A DNA stretch of 64,000 nt from Sphingomonas crocodyli. Lineage in GTDB: Bacteria; Pseudomonadota; Alphaproteobacteria; Sphingomonadales; Sphingomonadaceae. The notes under the pieces are model-generated. The model saw only the letters and a list, made by a program, of their open reading frames with translations, ran no database searches and was not told the origin of the DNA. Below are positions 34,891 to 44,759 of the stretch, piece by piece; position 1 is the stretch's first letter; each line of letters begins with the position of its first letter. The stretch spans positions 1 to 64,000 of the forward strand of contig NZ_SACN01000003.1 in the NCBI RefSeq assembly GCF_004005865.1. The letters are read 5' to 3'. Made by a program: the position numbers and the translations under genes.

Positions 34891-35397
34891 TGCCGCCCCC
34901 CCTCTAGCCGCACGACGCTACCGCGCTTTTGCATCGCAGCATAGGCAGAAAGAACAGGTGCACCAACTGGCCGACAACGGATCTGCCCGACAGCAGCGCG
35001 CCGCTGCCGCTTATTGCGCCAGACATCCTGGAGGAGCGCTTCGCGACGAGTTTGCTCGCAATGCGCCACCAAAGCGAGGCGCATGTCGATAAACTTGTAG
35101 CAACGGAGACGAAATGCCTAAAAATCCAAATGGTCCGACATTAGAATATATCCTAATAAAAAGTTGGATCAAATATCTGTGATGAAGGTAATTATATCCA
35201 CGAAATTTAGATTATATCTCTGGATATTCCGGTATAATTCTTTAAAGAAATAGAGTGGGCGACTATGTTACATAGGCGTTATGATGAATATTAGACGTCT
35301 CGTTGGCTGTTCCCCTTGCCATAGCCCCAAAAATATGGTTAACGATTCCTTGCGCTGAATCCGCCAACTGGCGGTATCGGCATTGGGGGGCTTAAAA
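34891..35397. promoter_or_regulatory. Divergent intergenic region with a strongly AT-rich core
   Basis: These 507 bases separate the minus-strand glycosyltransferase operon from the plus-strand EF-hand gene. The stretch 35100-35280 is strikingly AT-rich compared with its surroundings. The short palindrome CCGCCAACTGGCGG lies at 35361-35374, 24 bases ahead of the EF-hand gene. Promoters for both sides are expected here; the AT-rich core could also bind nucleoid proteins. No gene was seen. Confidence 0.5.
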
Positions 35398-35808
35398 TTG
35401 CGTATTCATCTCGCAATTGTCGGTGCGCTCATCGCGATAACCGCCGCCGAGGCGGCAGCTGCGCAGGCTGAGCCGCGTGCCTATACGGATATGCCCCGCG
35501 TGCGTATTCGCGAGCTTCCTAGAGGCGGCGAACTCACGCCCCTGGCTTTTGGCCAATGGCTCCGATCGCGGCCTGCCGAGATGCTGGACCTGATTGGTGC
35601 CCCCGAACTCGCGTCGATCAAGGATGATGCAACGCTCCTGAAGCGGACGGTCCCTTATTTCCGACAGGCGGATCGGAACGACAATGGACGTCTCGTGGCA
35701 GAGGAAGTCGCCGAGCTCTTTCTAGACGCTCAGCGCACACAAGACGTCGTCGACACCTCTGTCGGCCAAAAGGTCGCGCATTCGGATCGGCGCGGTCTCG
35801 CGAAATAA
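35398..35808 (+). CDS. Exported EF-hand-like protein
   Basis: From TTG 35398 (GGGGGG at 35384-35389 upstream) this gives 136 residues. A signal peptide (RIHLAIVGALIAITAAEAAA) with an Ala-rich end is followed by a helical domain. One EF-hand-type calcium loop, FRQADRNDNGRLVAEEVAEL, has D-x-N-D-N-G-x-L-x-x-E-E spacing. A second loop is not evident, so calcium binding is plausible but unproven. The single-copy gene is followed by the TolC-type channel on the opposite strand. Confidence 0.75.
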   Translation: MRIHLAIVGALIAITAAEAAAAQAEPRAYTDMPRVRIRELPRGGELTPLAFGQWLRSRPAEMLDLIGAPELASIKDDATLLKRTVPYFRQADRNDNGRLVAEEVAELFLDAQRTQDVVDTSVGQKVAHSDRRGLAK

Positions 35809-35873
35809 TCGTCTTTCAGGCGCCTGCAGAAACGCAACGCACAGCCGCGGTTGCGCGACAGCGAGCCGCGTGC

Positions 35874-37223
35874 TCAATCGGTCATATATTTTTCGATTTC
35901 GGTTAGCTGCTCTTCATGGAGCTTCCCGGCGGCCGCGTAGAGCGCCAGCCTGTTGATCATATATTGACGGAACAGTGTCTGCAGCTCGAACCGGATCTGG
36001 ATGACTTGGGCTATCGCCGCCAGAACGTCGGCCTGCGTGCGCATGCCAAGCTCATGCGATGTCAGCGCTGCCTTTTCGCGCAGTAGCGCGGCATCGAGTG
36101 ACAGGCGCAGCGCTTCGGCCTGCTGCACGCTCCCAGTCCATTGGGTATAAGCGCGACCGACTTCGAGCCGCACATCCTGGCGAACAGATTCAAGCTGACG
36201 TTGAGCGCGGCGAGCAAGAGCCTGAGCCTGACGCTGGCGTGACTCCAGAGCGCCGCCGCTATAGATCGGCATGGTCAGCTGCACGCCCGCCATATAGCCG
36301 CTATATCGGTCGATCGAGGCTATGGAAGTCCGACCCGATACGTCTCGAACCTCGTACGTACCGGATGCCTCGAGCTTCATTCGCGACAACCAGCCAAGCG
36401 AGTCCGCATAGGCAACGGCGGAATCCAACTGATAGTTCTGGATGGCAATCCTGTAAGAGCTTCGTTGCGCCAGATCTTGCCAATAAGCCTGCGGCTCCAG
36501 TGGAGGGTATAATGCCGCATCGTCTCGAAACGTTTGCAGATTGACCGCTTTTGAGCCGGTCATCGCTTCGAAACGAGCCGTGCTGGTGCTATTCTCGATT
36601 TGCGCACTGACGAGCTGTGCTGCTGCCCGATAGGCTTCTGCCTGCGCCTCGCGGACATCGGTGATACGGGCGCGCCCCGCATCAAAGCGAGCTTGAGCAG
36701 CGCGGGCTTCCCGCTCGGCCGCTTGCTTGAGCGCTTCTGCAGCCGCAATCGTATCGCGAGCCGACAAGACTGCGAAATAGGCTGAGGCCACCTTTAGAAT
36801 GATCTTCTGGCGGACTTCGCCGCGCTCGGCCTCGCCGGATCGGGCGGCAGCGCGAAGCCGGCGCTTTTCAGCGGACGCTTCTCCATCGATCAGCGGTTGC
36901 GCGATCTGAACCGACCCGGCCAGCGAACTGCCCGAGATGTGAAGGCGATCGATATCCTGGACAGGTGCGGGCAGCGTCACCCGCGCGGTGAAGTCGGTAA
37001 ATCCTGCCCGGGCGACAAGTCGCGCCTTCGGGCGAAACAAGGCTTTTGCCTGCTCATCCGATTCTGCGGCGGCCGTGGCACCTTCCTGCGCGCCCAGCCA
37101 GTCAAGATCGTTCTGTAATGCAGCCTGCAGCGCGTTCGTAAGCGTTTGCGCGGGTGAAGCCGAAAGTGGCGCGCTCAAGCACAATATGCAGGCGGTCAGT
37201 CGGATTGCCCCAATGCTACGCAT
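35874..37223 (-). CDS. TolC-type outer-membrane efflux channel
   Basis: A 449-residue protein with start at ATG 37223 inside the stop region of the RND permease gene; the longer frame was rejected because the signal peptide starts here (RSIGAIRLTACILCLSAPLS, ASPAQ). The sequence shows the two alternating helix-barrel repeats of outer-membrane factors: AAAESDEQAKALFRPKARLV early, RQRQAQALARRAQRQLESVR late, with a C-terminal ELQTLFRQYMINRLALYAAA. It would form the exit duct for the adjacent RND pump. Stop at 35874. Confidence 0.92.
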   Translation of the reverse strand: MRSIGAIRLTACILCLSAPLSASPAQTLTNALQAALQNDLDWLGAQEGATAAAESDEQAKALFRPKARLVARAGFTDFTARVTLPAPVQDIDRLHISGSSLAGSVQIAQPLIDGEASAEKRRLRAAARSGEAERGEVRQKIILKVASAYFAVLSARDTIAAAEALKQAAEREARAAQARFDAGRARITDVREAQAEAYRAAAQLVSAQIENSTSTARFEAMTGSKAVNLQTFRDDAALYPPLEPQAYWQDLAQRSSYRIAIQNYQLDSAVAYADSLGWLSRMKLEASGTYEVRDVSGRTSIASIDRYSGYMAGVQLTMPIYSGGALESRQRQAQALARRAQRQLESVRQDVRLEVGRAYTQWTGSVQQAEALRLSLDAALLREKAALTSHELGMRTQADVLAAIAQVIQIRFELQTLFRQYMINRLALYAAAGKLHEEQLTEIEKYMTD

Positions 37224-40200
37224 GGGCCGTGCTGCCGTCAGCCGAGCGCCGTACTGCGAATATGCCCGCATAAATTGCCGGCACAAATAGCAAGGTAACC
37301 GCCGTGCCGATGATCAGTCCACCCATGATCGTCCAGGCCATAGGACCCCAGAATACCGAACGCGTGAGCGGTATCATGCCCAATGTTGCAGCCAGGGTCG
37401 TAAGAATGATGGGCCGGAACCGCATGATGGCGGCTTCGACGATGGCATCGAACATTGCAAAGCCATCCGCAACAAGCGAGTCGATCTGCGCCAGGAGGAT
37501 CACGGCGTTACGTGACACCATTCCAAAGAGCGCCAAGGCCCCCAGCAAGGCTACAAAACCAAATGGGATCTGAAACAGTGACAATATCATTGCGACACCA
37601 ATCAAGGCCAAAGGCCCGGTGGACAGCACTATGATCAGTTTCTTGACGCTGCCAACCTGCATGATGAGGAGGATAAGGATCAAGACCAGTGCTGCGAACA
37701 CCTGCTTGAAAACTGACAGCTGAGATTTCTTGCTGTCCTCGACAACGCCCCCCACGATAATGTCCGCCCTTCCCGCCGCCTGCGCGCGGATCGTCTCCAG
37801 CCTGGGCGTCCAACTCGATAGAAGGTCGACCGGCTGGATATCGGCGACATCGGCCTGCACCGTAATCGTGGGCCGACCCGATCGGCGATGAAGTTCGACA
37901 GCTTCGAACCCGGGTGTAAGCTGTGCAACTTGCAGGAGTGGCACGCTGGCGCCGGACGGCGTTGGCACAAGCACATTTTCGAGACGGACCATCCCGGAGC
38001 GGCCGACCTCTTCGCCGCGCGCGACGATCGCCATCGGGTCGCGCCCGGCCGGCGAGGCTGCGACCGCCATGCCTGAAAGCTGGCTCGAGAGCGCCTGTTG
38101 GACAGAGGATCTGGAGATGCCAAGCGCCCGTGCTTTCTCCATATCGAGATTGATGCGTACCGTTTTGGCAGGTTCGCCAAAGTCCTGGTTGACATCGCGC
38201 GCCCGTGGATCGGCTCGCATCATCGCCTCAACCTGGTCTGCGGCAGTCTTGATGCTATCGAAATCCTCACCGGACACACGGATCTTGATCGGTTGCCCGA
38301 CGGCAGGTCCCAGTTCCAAACGACTGACTCGGCCCCTTACCTCGGGGAAGCTGCTATTCAGGGTCGATCGCAACCATTTGATCGTTCGGTCCCGGGCTGC
38401 ATGGTCGCGCGTTTTAACGACGATCTGCGCAAAAGCCGGGCTTGGCGGCTGGTTCTCGAGCGAGAGATAAAATCGCGGTGACGTTCCGCCTATATAGGCG
38501 GCGGTCGACGCGACATCCTTATTCTGTACCAAAAGTTGCTCAAGGCGAGCGGTGACCTTGGACGTGTTGCGCCAGTCGCCGTCTTTCGCCATTTTCAGGT
38601 CGACGATGAGCTCAAGCCGGTCCGATGCTGGAAAGAATTGCTTCGGTACGATCGTCGCGAACAGCAATGCCGACAAAAAGACCAGAAGTGCCGTCCCAGC
38701 GACGACGATGCGCCAGTTTTCGATGACCCATGCAACAGTCGCGCGCGCCCGTCCATAAAAGGGTGTCGCATAGACCGGTTTCGATTCCGCGCCTGCATGG
38801 CCGTCATTGGCGAGCAGACGGTTTGCAAAAAGCGGAGTCACGATCACCGCAACGATCCACGAAGAGCCAAGGGCAATAGCGACCACTTCGAAGATAGCGC
38901 GGGCATATTCTCCCGAACTCGACTGAGCGAGCGCGATTGGCAGGAAGCCGATAGCCGTGATCAGAGTTCCCACGAGCATCGGCTGTGCCGTAAGCGGATA
39001 GGACGATATCACCGCCTGCAGCCGGCCCATCCCGGCGCGAAGGCTGGTCTCGATCTGCTCGATCACGATGATGGCATCATCGACAAGCAGTCCCAATGCG
39101 ATAATCAGCGCGCCCAGAGACACGCGGTGCAAGGGTATCGACAGTCCGTACATTGCCGCGAATGTCAGCGCAAAAACGATCGGTATGCACAGGGCGACGA
39201 CGAGGCCGGCACGCGTCCCCAGCGAAAAAAAGCTCACGGCTAGAACAATTACGACGGCTTCGAGCAGTGATCTTAGAAACTCACCGATAGCGTGCTTCAC
39301 GATCGCAGGCTGATCCGCCACATTAACGAAGCGGACGCCCAGAGGCGCATTGCGCTGCTCCTGCGCGACGATCCGCCCAATATCCTGACCGAGCCGGTTG
39401 CTATCCCCACCGTCGCGCAAATTGACGAGAACCCCGATGGCGGGCGCGCGATTGACGCGCATCTGGAAAGTCGGTGGATCGGTCAGTTGCTTCGAGATGA
39501 CAGCAACATCGCCGAGGGTGAGGGAACCCGGTGCCTGAGCGAGCGGGATTTCTCGCAGCGCGCTCAGGCTGCCCGCGACCTGCCCAAGAACAAGCCGGAT
39601 CCGCTCCGGTCCGACGACGATGCTGCCCGTCGGATTGATCGCCACCGCATCGCGTACCGCGGTACTGACCATTGCCGGATCGACGCCGAGAGCCGCGAGC
39701 CGTGCCGGATCATAGTCGATATAAACCCGCTCTTCGGGGAAGCCTGCAAACTCCACCCGTCCGGCATCGGGGAGCATGCGAATGGCGCTGCGCAGCCGGC
39801 GGGCGTAAGGCCGCAGGTCTTCGAGCGGAAAGCCTTCACCGGTGATGGCGTAGATATTACCGTACGTCTTTCCGACATCATCGTCGAACGACGGGCCTTT
39901 TATGGTTTCGGGAAGCCGGCCGCGAATGTCGCCGACGCGTTGCCGAGCCTGCCCCCATATCTGCGCTACTCTGGACGGGCTGACGTCGTCGCGAATTTTG
40001 ACATTGAACGTGATGCGTTCGGGCTGTGCGTCTGATTTCACATATTCAATATCAGGCAAGGACAGGATCGCGTCCTCGACAGGCTCTGCGATCATGTTGA
40101 CCACCGTTGCAGCATCGGCGCCTGGCCAGGCCACTGTGATGATCATGTTTTTTACGGTGTAACTAGGATCCTCCTGTCTGGAGAGCTCAAGGAAACTGAC

Positions 40201-40287
40201 CAAACCGACGAGCACCGACAGAGCGAGGATGAAGCGTACGGATGCGGCATGCCGGATTGCCCAGTCAGAGAGATTTGGGCCTTTCAA
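37216..40287 (-). CDS. RND-family efflux permease
   Basis: A 1,023-residue inner-membrane pump protein. Twelve transmembrane helices are expected. Family motifs visible are LSRQEDPSYTVKNMIITVAW near the N-terminus, VVALCIPIVFALTFAAMYGL, the conserved ALIIALGLLVDDAIIVIEQI (proton-relay Asp residues in TM4) and ALLGALALFGMVSRNAVILL. The start is TTG 40287, overlapping the adaptor stop (TTGA). The divergent R-x-x-D-P-S-Y opening resembles the HAE1/multidrug or aromatic efflux type, but the substrate is unknown. It is the second gene of a three-gene operon. Confidence 0.95.
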   Translation of the reverse strand: MKGPNLSDWAIRHAASVRFILALSVLVGLVSFLELSRQEDPSYTVKNMIITVAWPGADAATVVNMIAEPVEDAILSLPDIEYVKSDAQPERITFNVKIRDDVSPSRVAQIWGQARQRVGDIRGRLPETIKGPSFDDDVGKTYGNIYAITGEGFPLEDLRPYARRLRSAIRMLPDAGRVEFAGFPEERVYIDYDPARLAALGVDPAMVSTAVRDAVAINPTGSIVVGPERIRLVLGQVAGSLSALREIPLAQAPGSLTLGDVAVISKQLTDPPTFQMRVNRAPAIGVLVNLRDGGDSNRLGQDIGRIVAQEQRNAPLGVRFVNVADQPAIVKHAIGEFLRSLLEAVVIVLAVSFFSLGTRAGLVVALCIPIVFALTFAAMYGLSIPLHRVSLGALIIALGLLVDDAIIVIEQIETSLRAGMGRLQAVISSYPLTAQPMLVGTLITAIGFLPIALAQSSSGEYARAIFEVVAIALGSSWIVAVIVTPLFANRLLANDGHAGAESKPVYATPFYGRARATVAWVIENWRIVVAGTALLVFLSALLFATIVPKQFFPASDRLELIVDLKMAKDGDWRNTSKVTARLEQLLVQNKDVASTAAYIGGTSPRFYLSLENQPPSPAFAQIVVKTRDHAARDRTIKWLRSTLNSSFPEVRGRVSRLELGPAVGQPIKIRVSGEDFDSIKTAADQVEAMMRADPRARDVNQDFGEPAKTVRINLDMEKARALGISRSSVQQALSSQLSGMAVAASPAGRDPMAIVARGEEVGRSGMVRLENVLVPTPSGASVPLLQVAQLTPGFEAVELHRRSGRPTITVQADVADIQPVDLLSSWTPRLETIRAQAAGRADIIVGGVVEDSKKSQLSVFKQVFAALVLILILLIMQVGSVKKLIIVLSTGPLALIGVAMILSLFQIPFGFVALLGALALFGMVSRNAVILLAQIDSLVADGFAMFDAIVEAAIMRFRPIILTTLAATLGMIPLTRSVFWGPMAWTIMGGLIIGTAVTLLFVPAIYAGIFAVRRSADGSTAHA

Positions 40288-41381
40288 AGCCGGTCACTCG
40301 TCTCTTGCATGATGGGGCGCACGATCTGGCCGGGACGCAATAGATGCGCACCGGCGACGACAATATTGTCCCCCGCCTTCAAACCCGATGCGATAATCGC
40401 CTGCTCGCCCCTCAGCCCCGCAAGCCTGACGGTTTTGGGCTGCACGCGTGCGGGTGAGCCGGCCAACAGCCAGACAATCGTTTTTCCTCGAAACTGGGTG
40501 ATGGCCGTGGCCGGCACGCTGGTAGCCTGCGCGCCACCCGACATACGTGTGATGATGCGCAGCGAGCCCCCTATCGGAGCTTCGTTGGGTCCAGCATCGA
40601 AGGTGACATGCGCAACGAACAATCGGGTCCGAGGATCTGCCGCAGGATCGATCGCGCGCAGGCGACCGGGAATGATCCGGTCGAGTCTCGATGCGAGACC
40701 GACGCTGATGTCCGCGCTTCTCAGGCGCGCGACGTCGATTTCCGGCACAGCGAAGACCGCTTCTTTCGTGGCCGGATCTGCGATGACCGCGACCGACTGA
40801 CCGGGCTGCACCACCTGTCCAATCTGTGCGGTCAAGCTCGTCACAATGCCGTCGCGACTAGCACGCAAAATATGGTGGGCGGCCTGTCGCGAGGCCGCGG
40901 ATCTCGTATTCCTGGCAGTGCGCAGCTGCGCTTGAGCCTGAGCAAAGCTAAGTTCCTGCCGATCAAATTCGGCCTGCGAAATGAAGCCCTCCGCAAGGAG
41001 CTTTCGTGCGCGCTCCATATCAGTGGCTTGCTGCTGTTGCGCGCCTGCGGCGACACGTTCCGCCGAAGCAGCCGAATCCGCGTCATACATCGAGGCACCC
41101 GGATCGATCCTCGCCAAGGGCTGCCCCGCTCGGACAAGCGATCCTGTTTCGACGTAGGTTGCCGTGATCTTACCGGGAACATCGAAGCTCGCGGCCGCTG
41201 AATAGCGCGGAGCAACCTGCGCAGGGTAAGACCGCGTTTCCGCCTCGCCTCCACGGCCTACCGTTATCGCCATGACGGCTTTCGGTGCCAAAACATCAGC
41301 GTTGTCAGAGCAAGCGCTCAAGAGGAGCGCGCAGAAGACCGACGAGAGCAAATGTTTCACGTCCGGTGCATCCCGCAGCAT
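40284..41381 (-). CDS. RND efflux periplasmic adaptor, lipoprotein
   Basis: The membrane-fusion adaptor of the pump. I take ATG 41381 (AGGAA nine bases ahead) as the start; TTG 41387 is an alternative. A lipobox (CALLLSACSD) makes it a lipoprotein. The hairpin (residues about 95-165, ERARKLLAEGFISQAEFDRQ), lipoyl/barrel part (ASRDGIVTSLTAQIGQVVQP) and membrane-proximal domain follow the usual order, with ITQFRGKTIVWLLAGSPARV in the C-terminal domain. Its stop overlaps the permease start. Inner-membrane or outer-membrane sorting was not resolved. Confidence 0.93.
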   Translation of the reverse strand: MLRDAPDVKHLLSSVFCALLLSACSDNADVLAPKAVMAITVGRGGEAETRSYPAQVAPRYSAAASFDVPGKITATYVETGSLVRAGQPLARIDPGASMYDADSAASAERVAAGAQQQQATDMERARKLLAEGFISQAEFDRQELSFAQAQAQLRTARNTRSAASRQAAHHILRASRDGIVTSLTAQIGQVVQPGQSVAVIADPATKEAVFAVPEIDVARLRSADISVGLASRLDRIIPGRLRAIDPAADPRTRLFVAHVTFDAGPNEAPIGGSLRIITRMSGGAQATSVPATAITQFRGKTIVWLLAGSPARVQPKTVRLAGLRGEQAIIASGLKAGDNIVVAGAHLLRPGQIVRPIMQETSDRL

Positions 41382-41805
41382 TGCCAATCTTTTCCTGAAT
41401 CCAGCCCCGAAAAAGTCAGAGCGAGAGACCTGAGTAGAGGCGTCGTTGGATGGTTAAGTGCCACCTCCTCTGCCGACAGGCAAGCATCGCCCGCTCCGGG
41501 TGGTGATTGGGAGGTGGGGATTGGCAGCTTTAGCGTTCAATAGGGCCTGAGCGACCGGCTTGTCGCGGGTCGAGTATGGAATGGCGCCCAAGCTGCGTAT
41601 TCCGGGCTGGCCGACCATGTCGGACAGGAACATCTCCTCGCGGCCGCTACTCTTGGTGAGGGTGCGCTCACGATCTACTAGTGTGTGTTTAGCTCAAACA
41701 GGCGTCGCCTGCCCAATCTCGAAATGAGACCGCTTCAAGTCATGGCGCGCGACCAGCAAGCTATGCAGCGCAGTGCGCACGCTCAGCCCATCTTCGTCCC
41801 ACCGC
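41382..41805. other. Intergenic region
   Basis: About 420 bases between the efflux operon and the FeeM-type gene. No gene or repeat is supported. The segment nearest 41382 should carry the efflux operon promoter; the FeeM-type gene reads in the same direction, away from it. Confidence 0.45.
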
Positions 41806-42630
41806 TCAGGAGCGGGTGTCGGGGATGCTCGCAGGATCGTTCGCCTTTGCCGCGAAATACGCGCTCTTAGCCTGAATGGTGTCACGCGTTGATGCGGCGA
41901 GACGTGCGAAAATTCCCTGCTCTTCCTTTTCGGAAAAGAAGAAGGGATAGAGCGAGCGGCTGCTTTCCTGGCCGTGCCCAGCGTGCGCGTCGATCGCTTT
42001 GCGAATATCGTCGACCTTGAGCCACATCAGGACCGAGGGGGCATCGACCGACTGGTTGGTCTTGACTTCACCCACCGGCTTGAAGCCGAGCATGGCCTGG
42101 TAGAAGCGGCGGTGGCGCGGATTGACCTCGATGAAAAGGTCAGTGCAGCGATGCTCGTTATAGCCGTAGATGAACACGATGTGGAAAAGCGCGGCAAGCA
42201 TCGGCTTGGACGAAACGTCCGCGTCAAAAGCAAGCTTGGTGAGTTCGCAGACCTTTGCGCCCGGTACGTTGCGGAAGCTGTCGATCTCGTCCTTGAAGAT
42301 ATCGTCTGCGGCCAGGCCGGCCGGCGAATCCACACCCAGCGTGATCGTGCCCACAACCCCCTCGTCGCTCGACGCTGTAAACGTCATGTGCGAAGACTTT
42401 GCCGGGATCTGATGCTGATCGCCATAGCCGCGCCAGGCATAGCGCCGATTGACCAGCATCCGCGCCGAATTGCGCTGATCGTCGCTGTCGGCAAGCCGCA
42501 CCGTGATCGTCTTCAGTTCGCCTGAGCTCGCCGGAAGTTGAAGCTCCTGGTCGGGGTAGCTTTCAAAGACGGCCGTTTCGTCAGCATACTGGTCCGTAGC
42601 AAAATGATCGTTCGTCCAAAAAAGCGACAT
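41806..42630 (-). CDS. FeeM-type N-acyl amino acid synthase-like protein (GNAT fold), copy 1
   Basis: From ATG 42630 (AAAGGAG upstream) 274 residues. The central part (VRLADSDDQRNSARMLVNRR, ITLGVDSPAGLAADDIFKDE, GAKVCELTKLAFDADVSSKP) and ALFHIVFIYGYNEHRCTDLF, EVNPRHRRFYQAMLGFKPVG carry the acyltransferase core. The C-terminus is charged. FeeM-type enzymes join long-chain acyl groups from acyl carrier protein to amino acids. Such genes sit beside PEP-CTERM/exosortase clusters. A second, almost identical copy lies at 62689-63450, 21 kb away in the same orientation. The substrate is not predictable here. Confidence 0.82.
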   Translation of the reverse strand: MSLFWTNDHFATDQYADETAVFESYPDQELQLPASSGELKTITVRLADSDDQRNSARMLVNRRYAWRGYGDQHQIPAKSSHMTFTASSDEGVVGTITLGVDSPAGLAADDIFKDEIDSFRNVPGAKVCELTKLAFDADVSSKPMLAALFHIVFIYGYNEHRCTDLFIEVNPRHRRFYQAMLGFKPVGEVKTNQSVDAPSVLMWLKVDDIRKAIDAHAGHGQESSRSLYPFFFSEKEEQGIFARLAASTRDTIQAKSAYFAAKANDPASIPDTRS

Positions 42631-42811
42631 CGGGCAGGCTCCTTTCAATCCGGAAGCTGCCATCGAAATCTTGGAGTATCGTAAACGAACAGGATTAATG
42701 GGCCGCTAAGCAGTCTCATTTGGCTTGAATGCCCGACTTTGGTCGAAAATTCTTGCCCGCGTTTATGGTGCCAGCATCAGCTAGCGACTATTATTGCGGA
42801 GTCGAAATAAA

Positions 42812-42970
42812 ATGGACGATGTATCGAAGGCGTCGATTCGTCCAGATCCAGAATTTGGCGATTTCGTGGGCTATTTTGATGCCTTGGAAGGGATACCTGG
42901 CTCGAACGATGTCAGGCCGATAGGCGACTGTAAGCAGGCCTGTCGGGAACTTTATTCGTTGGCCGCATGA
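42812..42970 (+). CDS. Very small hypothetical protein
   Basis: A 52-residue frame from ATG 42812 with GGAG about ten bases ahead. It reads KASIRPDPEFGDFVGYFDAL, EGIPGSNDVRPIGDCKQACR and ends ELYSLAA. The composition is compact and acidic, with a CxxxC pair. Unknown; modest support. Confidence 0.4.
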   Translation: MDDVSKASIRPDPEFGDFVGYFDALEGIPGSNDVRPIGDCKQACRELYSLAA

Positions 42971-43089
42971 GGCAACTCAAGCCCATTTTCGCGCTGCGCT
43001 GATGGCATCTGCGCTAGATCCTAGCGTGGATTTCGCGATCGGGTCCGTTTGAGCCGCGAATTAAAGCGTCGCAAAATGCGGCAGGAATG

Positions 43090-43473
43090 TCAGTCAGAAT
43101 AGCCGAAACCTGCCATTTCAATTTCCCAGGCAGCACGCAAAGCGCAGTCTCGCCCTTTGGCGGTAATCGCGACCAGTCGTGATCGTCCGTCGTGCGGATC
43201 ACGGCTACGACGAATGAACCCATCTTTTTCAAGCTGATCCAGGCGCCGGAGTGTCGCTGTCACGGACAATTGCGAGCTTCGCGTCAGTTCCCCCACATGG
43301 ACATTTCGGCCCGCGTCATGAGCATCCAGCAGCTGCGATACGATGCTCGCTCCCGATGGGTTCGAAATGAACGCCATCGCTTCGGCGTTCATGAGTCGAG
43401 CAAACGCATGGAGAGCCAAGTTACAGCGCTCTTTGTCTGGGAGGGAGGGTTGTTGCCATGCGATTTCGATCAA
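43090..43473 (-). CDS. MarR-family transcriptional regulator
   Basis: A 127-residue winged-helix protein. The recognition region reads VGELTRSSQLSVTATLRRLD, and the wing RRLDQLEKDGFIRRSRDPHD with GRSRLVAITAKGRD is the classical MarR signature (D-x-R-x4-L-T). Shorter than typical MarR members because the N-terminal dimerisation helix is abbreviated. Start at TTG 43473 is provisional. It is isolated; the efflux operon and the FeeM-type gene are candidate targets. Ligand unknown. Confidence 0.85.
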   Translation of the reverse strand: MIEIAWQQPSLPDKERCNLALHAFARLMNAEAMAFISNPSGASIVSQLLDAHDAGRNVHVGELTRSSQLSVTATLRRLDQLEKDGFIRRSRDPHDGRSRLVAITAKGRDCALRAAWEIEMAGFGYSD

Positions 43474-44183
43474 AGCAGGTCCCCAGCGAAGATAGGTGAA
43501 CTGGTCTAGTTAAATCCTAAATGCCAGTGACCGTTCCTTGCCTCAAATCCGGGAAATCCCGCACCGCAAACTTTTGATCTGGCCAGCAATTTCAGCTTGA
43601 TCGGCAGATGAAGGGCTGCGCGTTGTCGGAATATGCCAGAGGGCAAAGGCCGTCCCTTGTGTTTGACCATGCTGGCGACTTGAGGCGAAGGCATTTCCGG
43701 CGAACCGCATCGGGCATTGGCATCGCCCTGCTTTGCTTGCTGATCCGCAAAATGGGGATGGTGCTTATCAAACCCTTCGCTCCGACTTTTTCTCACGCGA
43801 CCCGAAACGGACAGCGAGCAACCAGACCGTGAGCAGTCGCGAGAAAAGACACCTCAGGGGGGGATGAAGTCCCGGCCACAGGAACCGACGAACCCAAAAC
43901 GGAGACCCGTTACAAAGTATCGGGGGGGATTTAAGTGACGAAGCTCCCATTAGCAGGATCGTTAAAGCATTGATCCGAGCCGATCGGTCCCCGTGAAGAC
44001 GGGCATGCGATCTCGATCTCGGAGTGTTATTTGCAGCCGTTAGCGGCCCAAGCATTCCTAGTTTCCGCATCCAACAACAGCGTTGCTTGCCGCAGGAGTG
44101 CCGCGTGAATGTACATAAGTCGTTGTCGCCAGCGCGCCGGTGCTAACAGCTAGATCATACGTAGATCCTAGATGCGTGCGATG
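43474..44183. other. Gene-poor stretch
   Basis: Seven hundred bases without a supported gene. The minus-strand frame at 43506-43796 is His/Arg-rich without a ribosome site. Short G/C runs occur near 43858 and 43924. Nothing recognised. Confidence 0.45.
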
Positions 44184-44435
44184 CTACTCGGCCGTTGGCA
44201 GCCCGCGACGCCTTACGTCCCGCATTTTGTCCGTAAACCATCGAGCGAAGGGGTGGGTGGCATCGACGTTGGCGCCCCACTCGATGCGGTTTTCGCCCCT
44301 GAAAGACGTCGTTCCATCAAACTTGATCGAGCCGCCATCGTAGCGGACGACACACCCATCGAATGTGCAGTCCTTGTACGTGTGGCCGTCCAACTGAACG
44401 ACCTTGTCGATAAAGGTGTGGCCCAAAAAATCCAA
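44184..44435 (-). CDS. Small hypothetical protein with a repetitive beta segment
   Basis: An 83-residue product from TTG 44435 with GAAGGA upstream. It reads DKVVQLDGHTYKDCTFDGCV, VRYDGGSIKFDGTTSFRGEN and a helical end. The 'DGxxYxxCxFxxCxVxYxGG' pattern resembles short right-handed beta-helix or pentapeptide-like rungs. Function unknown. A protein of this type could be an accessory in polysaccharide-related clusters, but that is only an impression. Confidence 0.6.
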   Translation of the reverse strand: MDFLGHTFIDKVVQLDGHTYKDCTFDGCVVRYDGGSIKFDGTTSFRGENRIEWGANVDATHPFARWFTDKMRDVRRRGLPTAE

Positions 44436-44531
44436 CGGCGATCCTTCGCAGCAACATGCGCCAAGCAGGTGAAGCGGCTATTGTGGCAGTTTTAGTGCCC
44501 AGCGCCAAGATAGGCGCCCAGGCACCCTCCC

Positions 44532-44759
44532 TCATAGCGGCGCCATCGGCTCTCGATGGGACGGAAGGCATCCACGAAGCGACCTTACCAAGGCATGTTG
44601 CTCGTCGGTCTGAGCGGCTGTGTCGAGCGCGTCGAGGGCCTCGTGCAATGCGCCGACCTCTTCGGGAGCAAGAAGCCCAGCTCGATAAAGGGCGCGGGCG
44701 TTAAGCGCCGCAGCCGACGCAGCAAACTCAGCTGCGGCAGCGCTCCAGATCGTCGGCAT
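44532..44759 (-). CDS. Small Ala-rich helical hypothetical protein
   Basis: From ATG 44759 (GAGGA upstream) 75 residues: MPTIWSAAAAEFAASAAALN, ARALYRAGLLAPEEVGALHE, ALDALDTAAQTDEQHALVRS. Helical, Ala/Leu/Glu-rich. The longer frame was not used because the internal start has the ribosome site. No family. Confidence 0.45.
   Translation of the reverse strand: MPTIWSAAAAEFAASAAALNARALYRAGLLAPEEVGALHEALDALDTAAQTDEQHALVRSLRGCLPSHREPMAPL

Noticed and set aside
37304..40162. Plus-strand ORFs across the RND permease gene
   Set aside because: All are antisense shadows of the permease, which carries the conserved helices and Asp motifs.
43506..44070. Minus-strand ORFs between the MarR gene and the beta-segment protein
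   Set aside because: Composition is His/Arg/Pro-rich, starts are unsupported, and no family features were seen.
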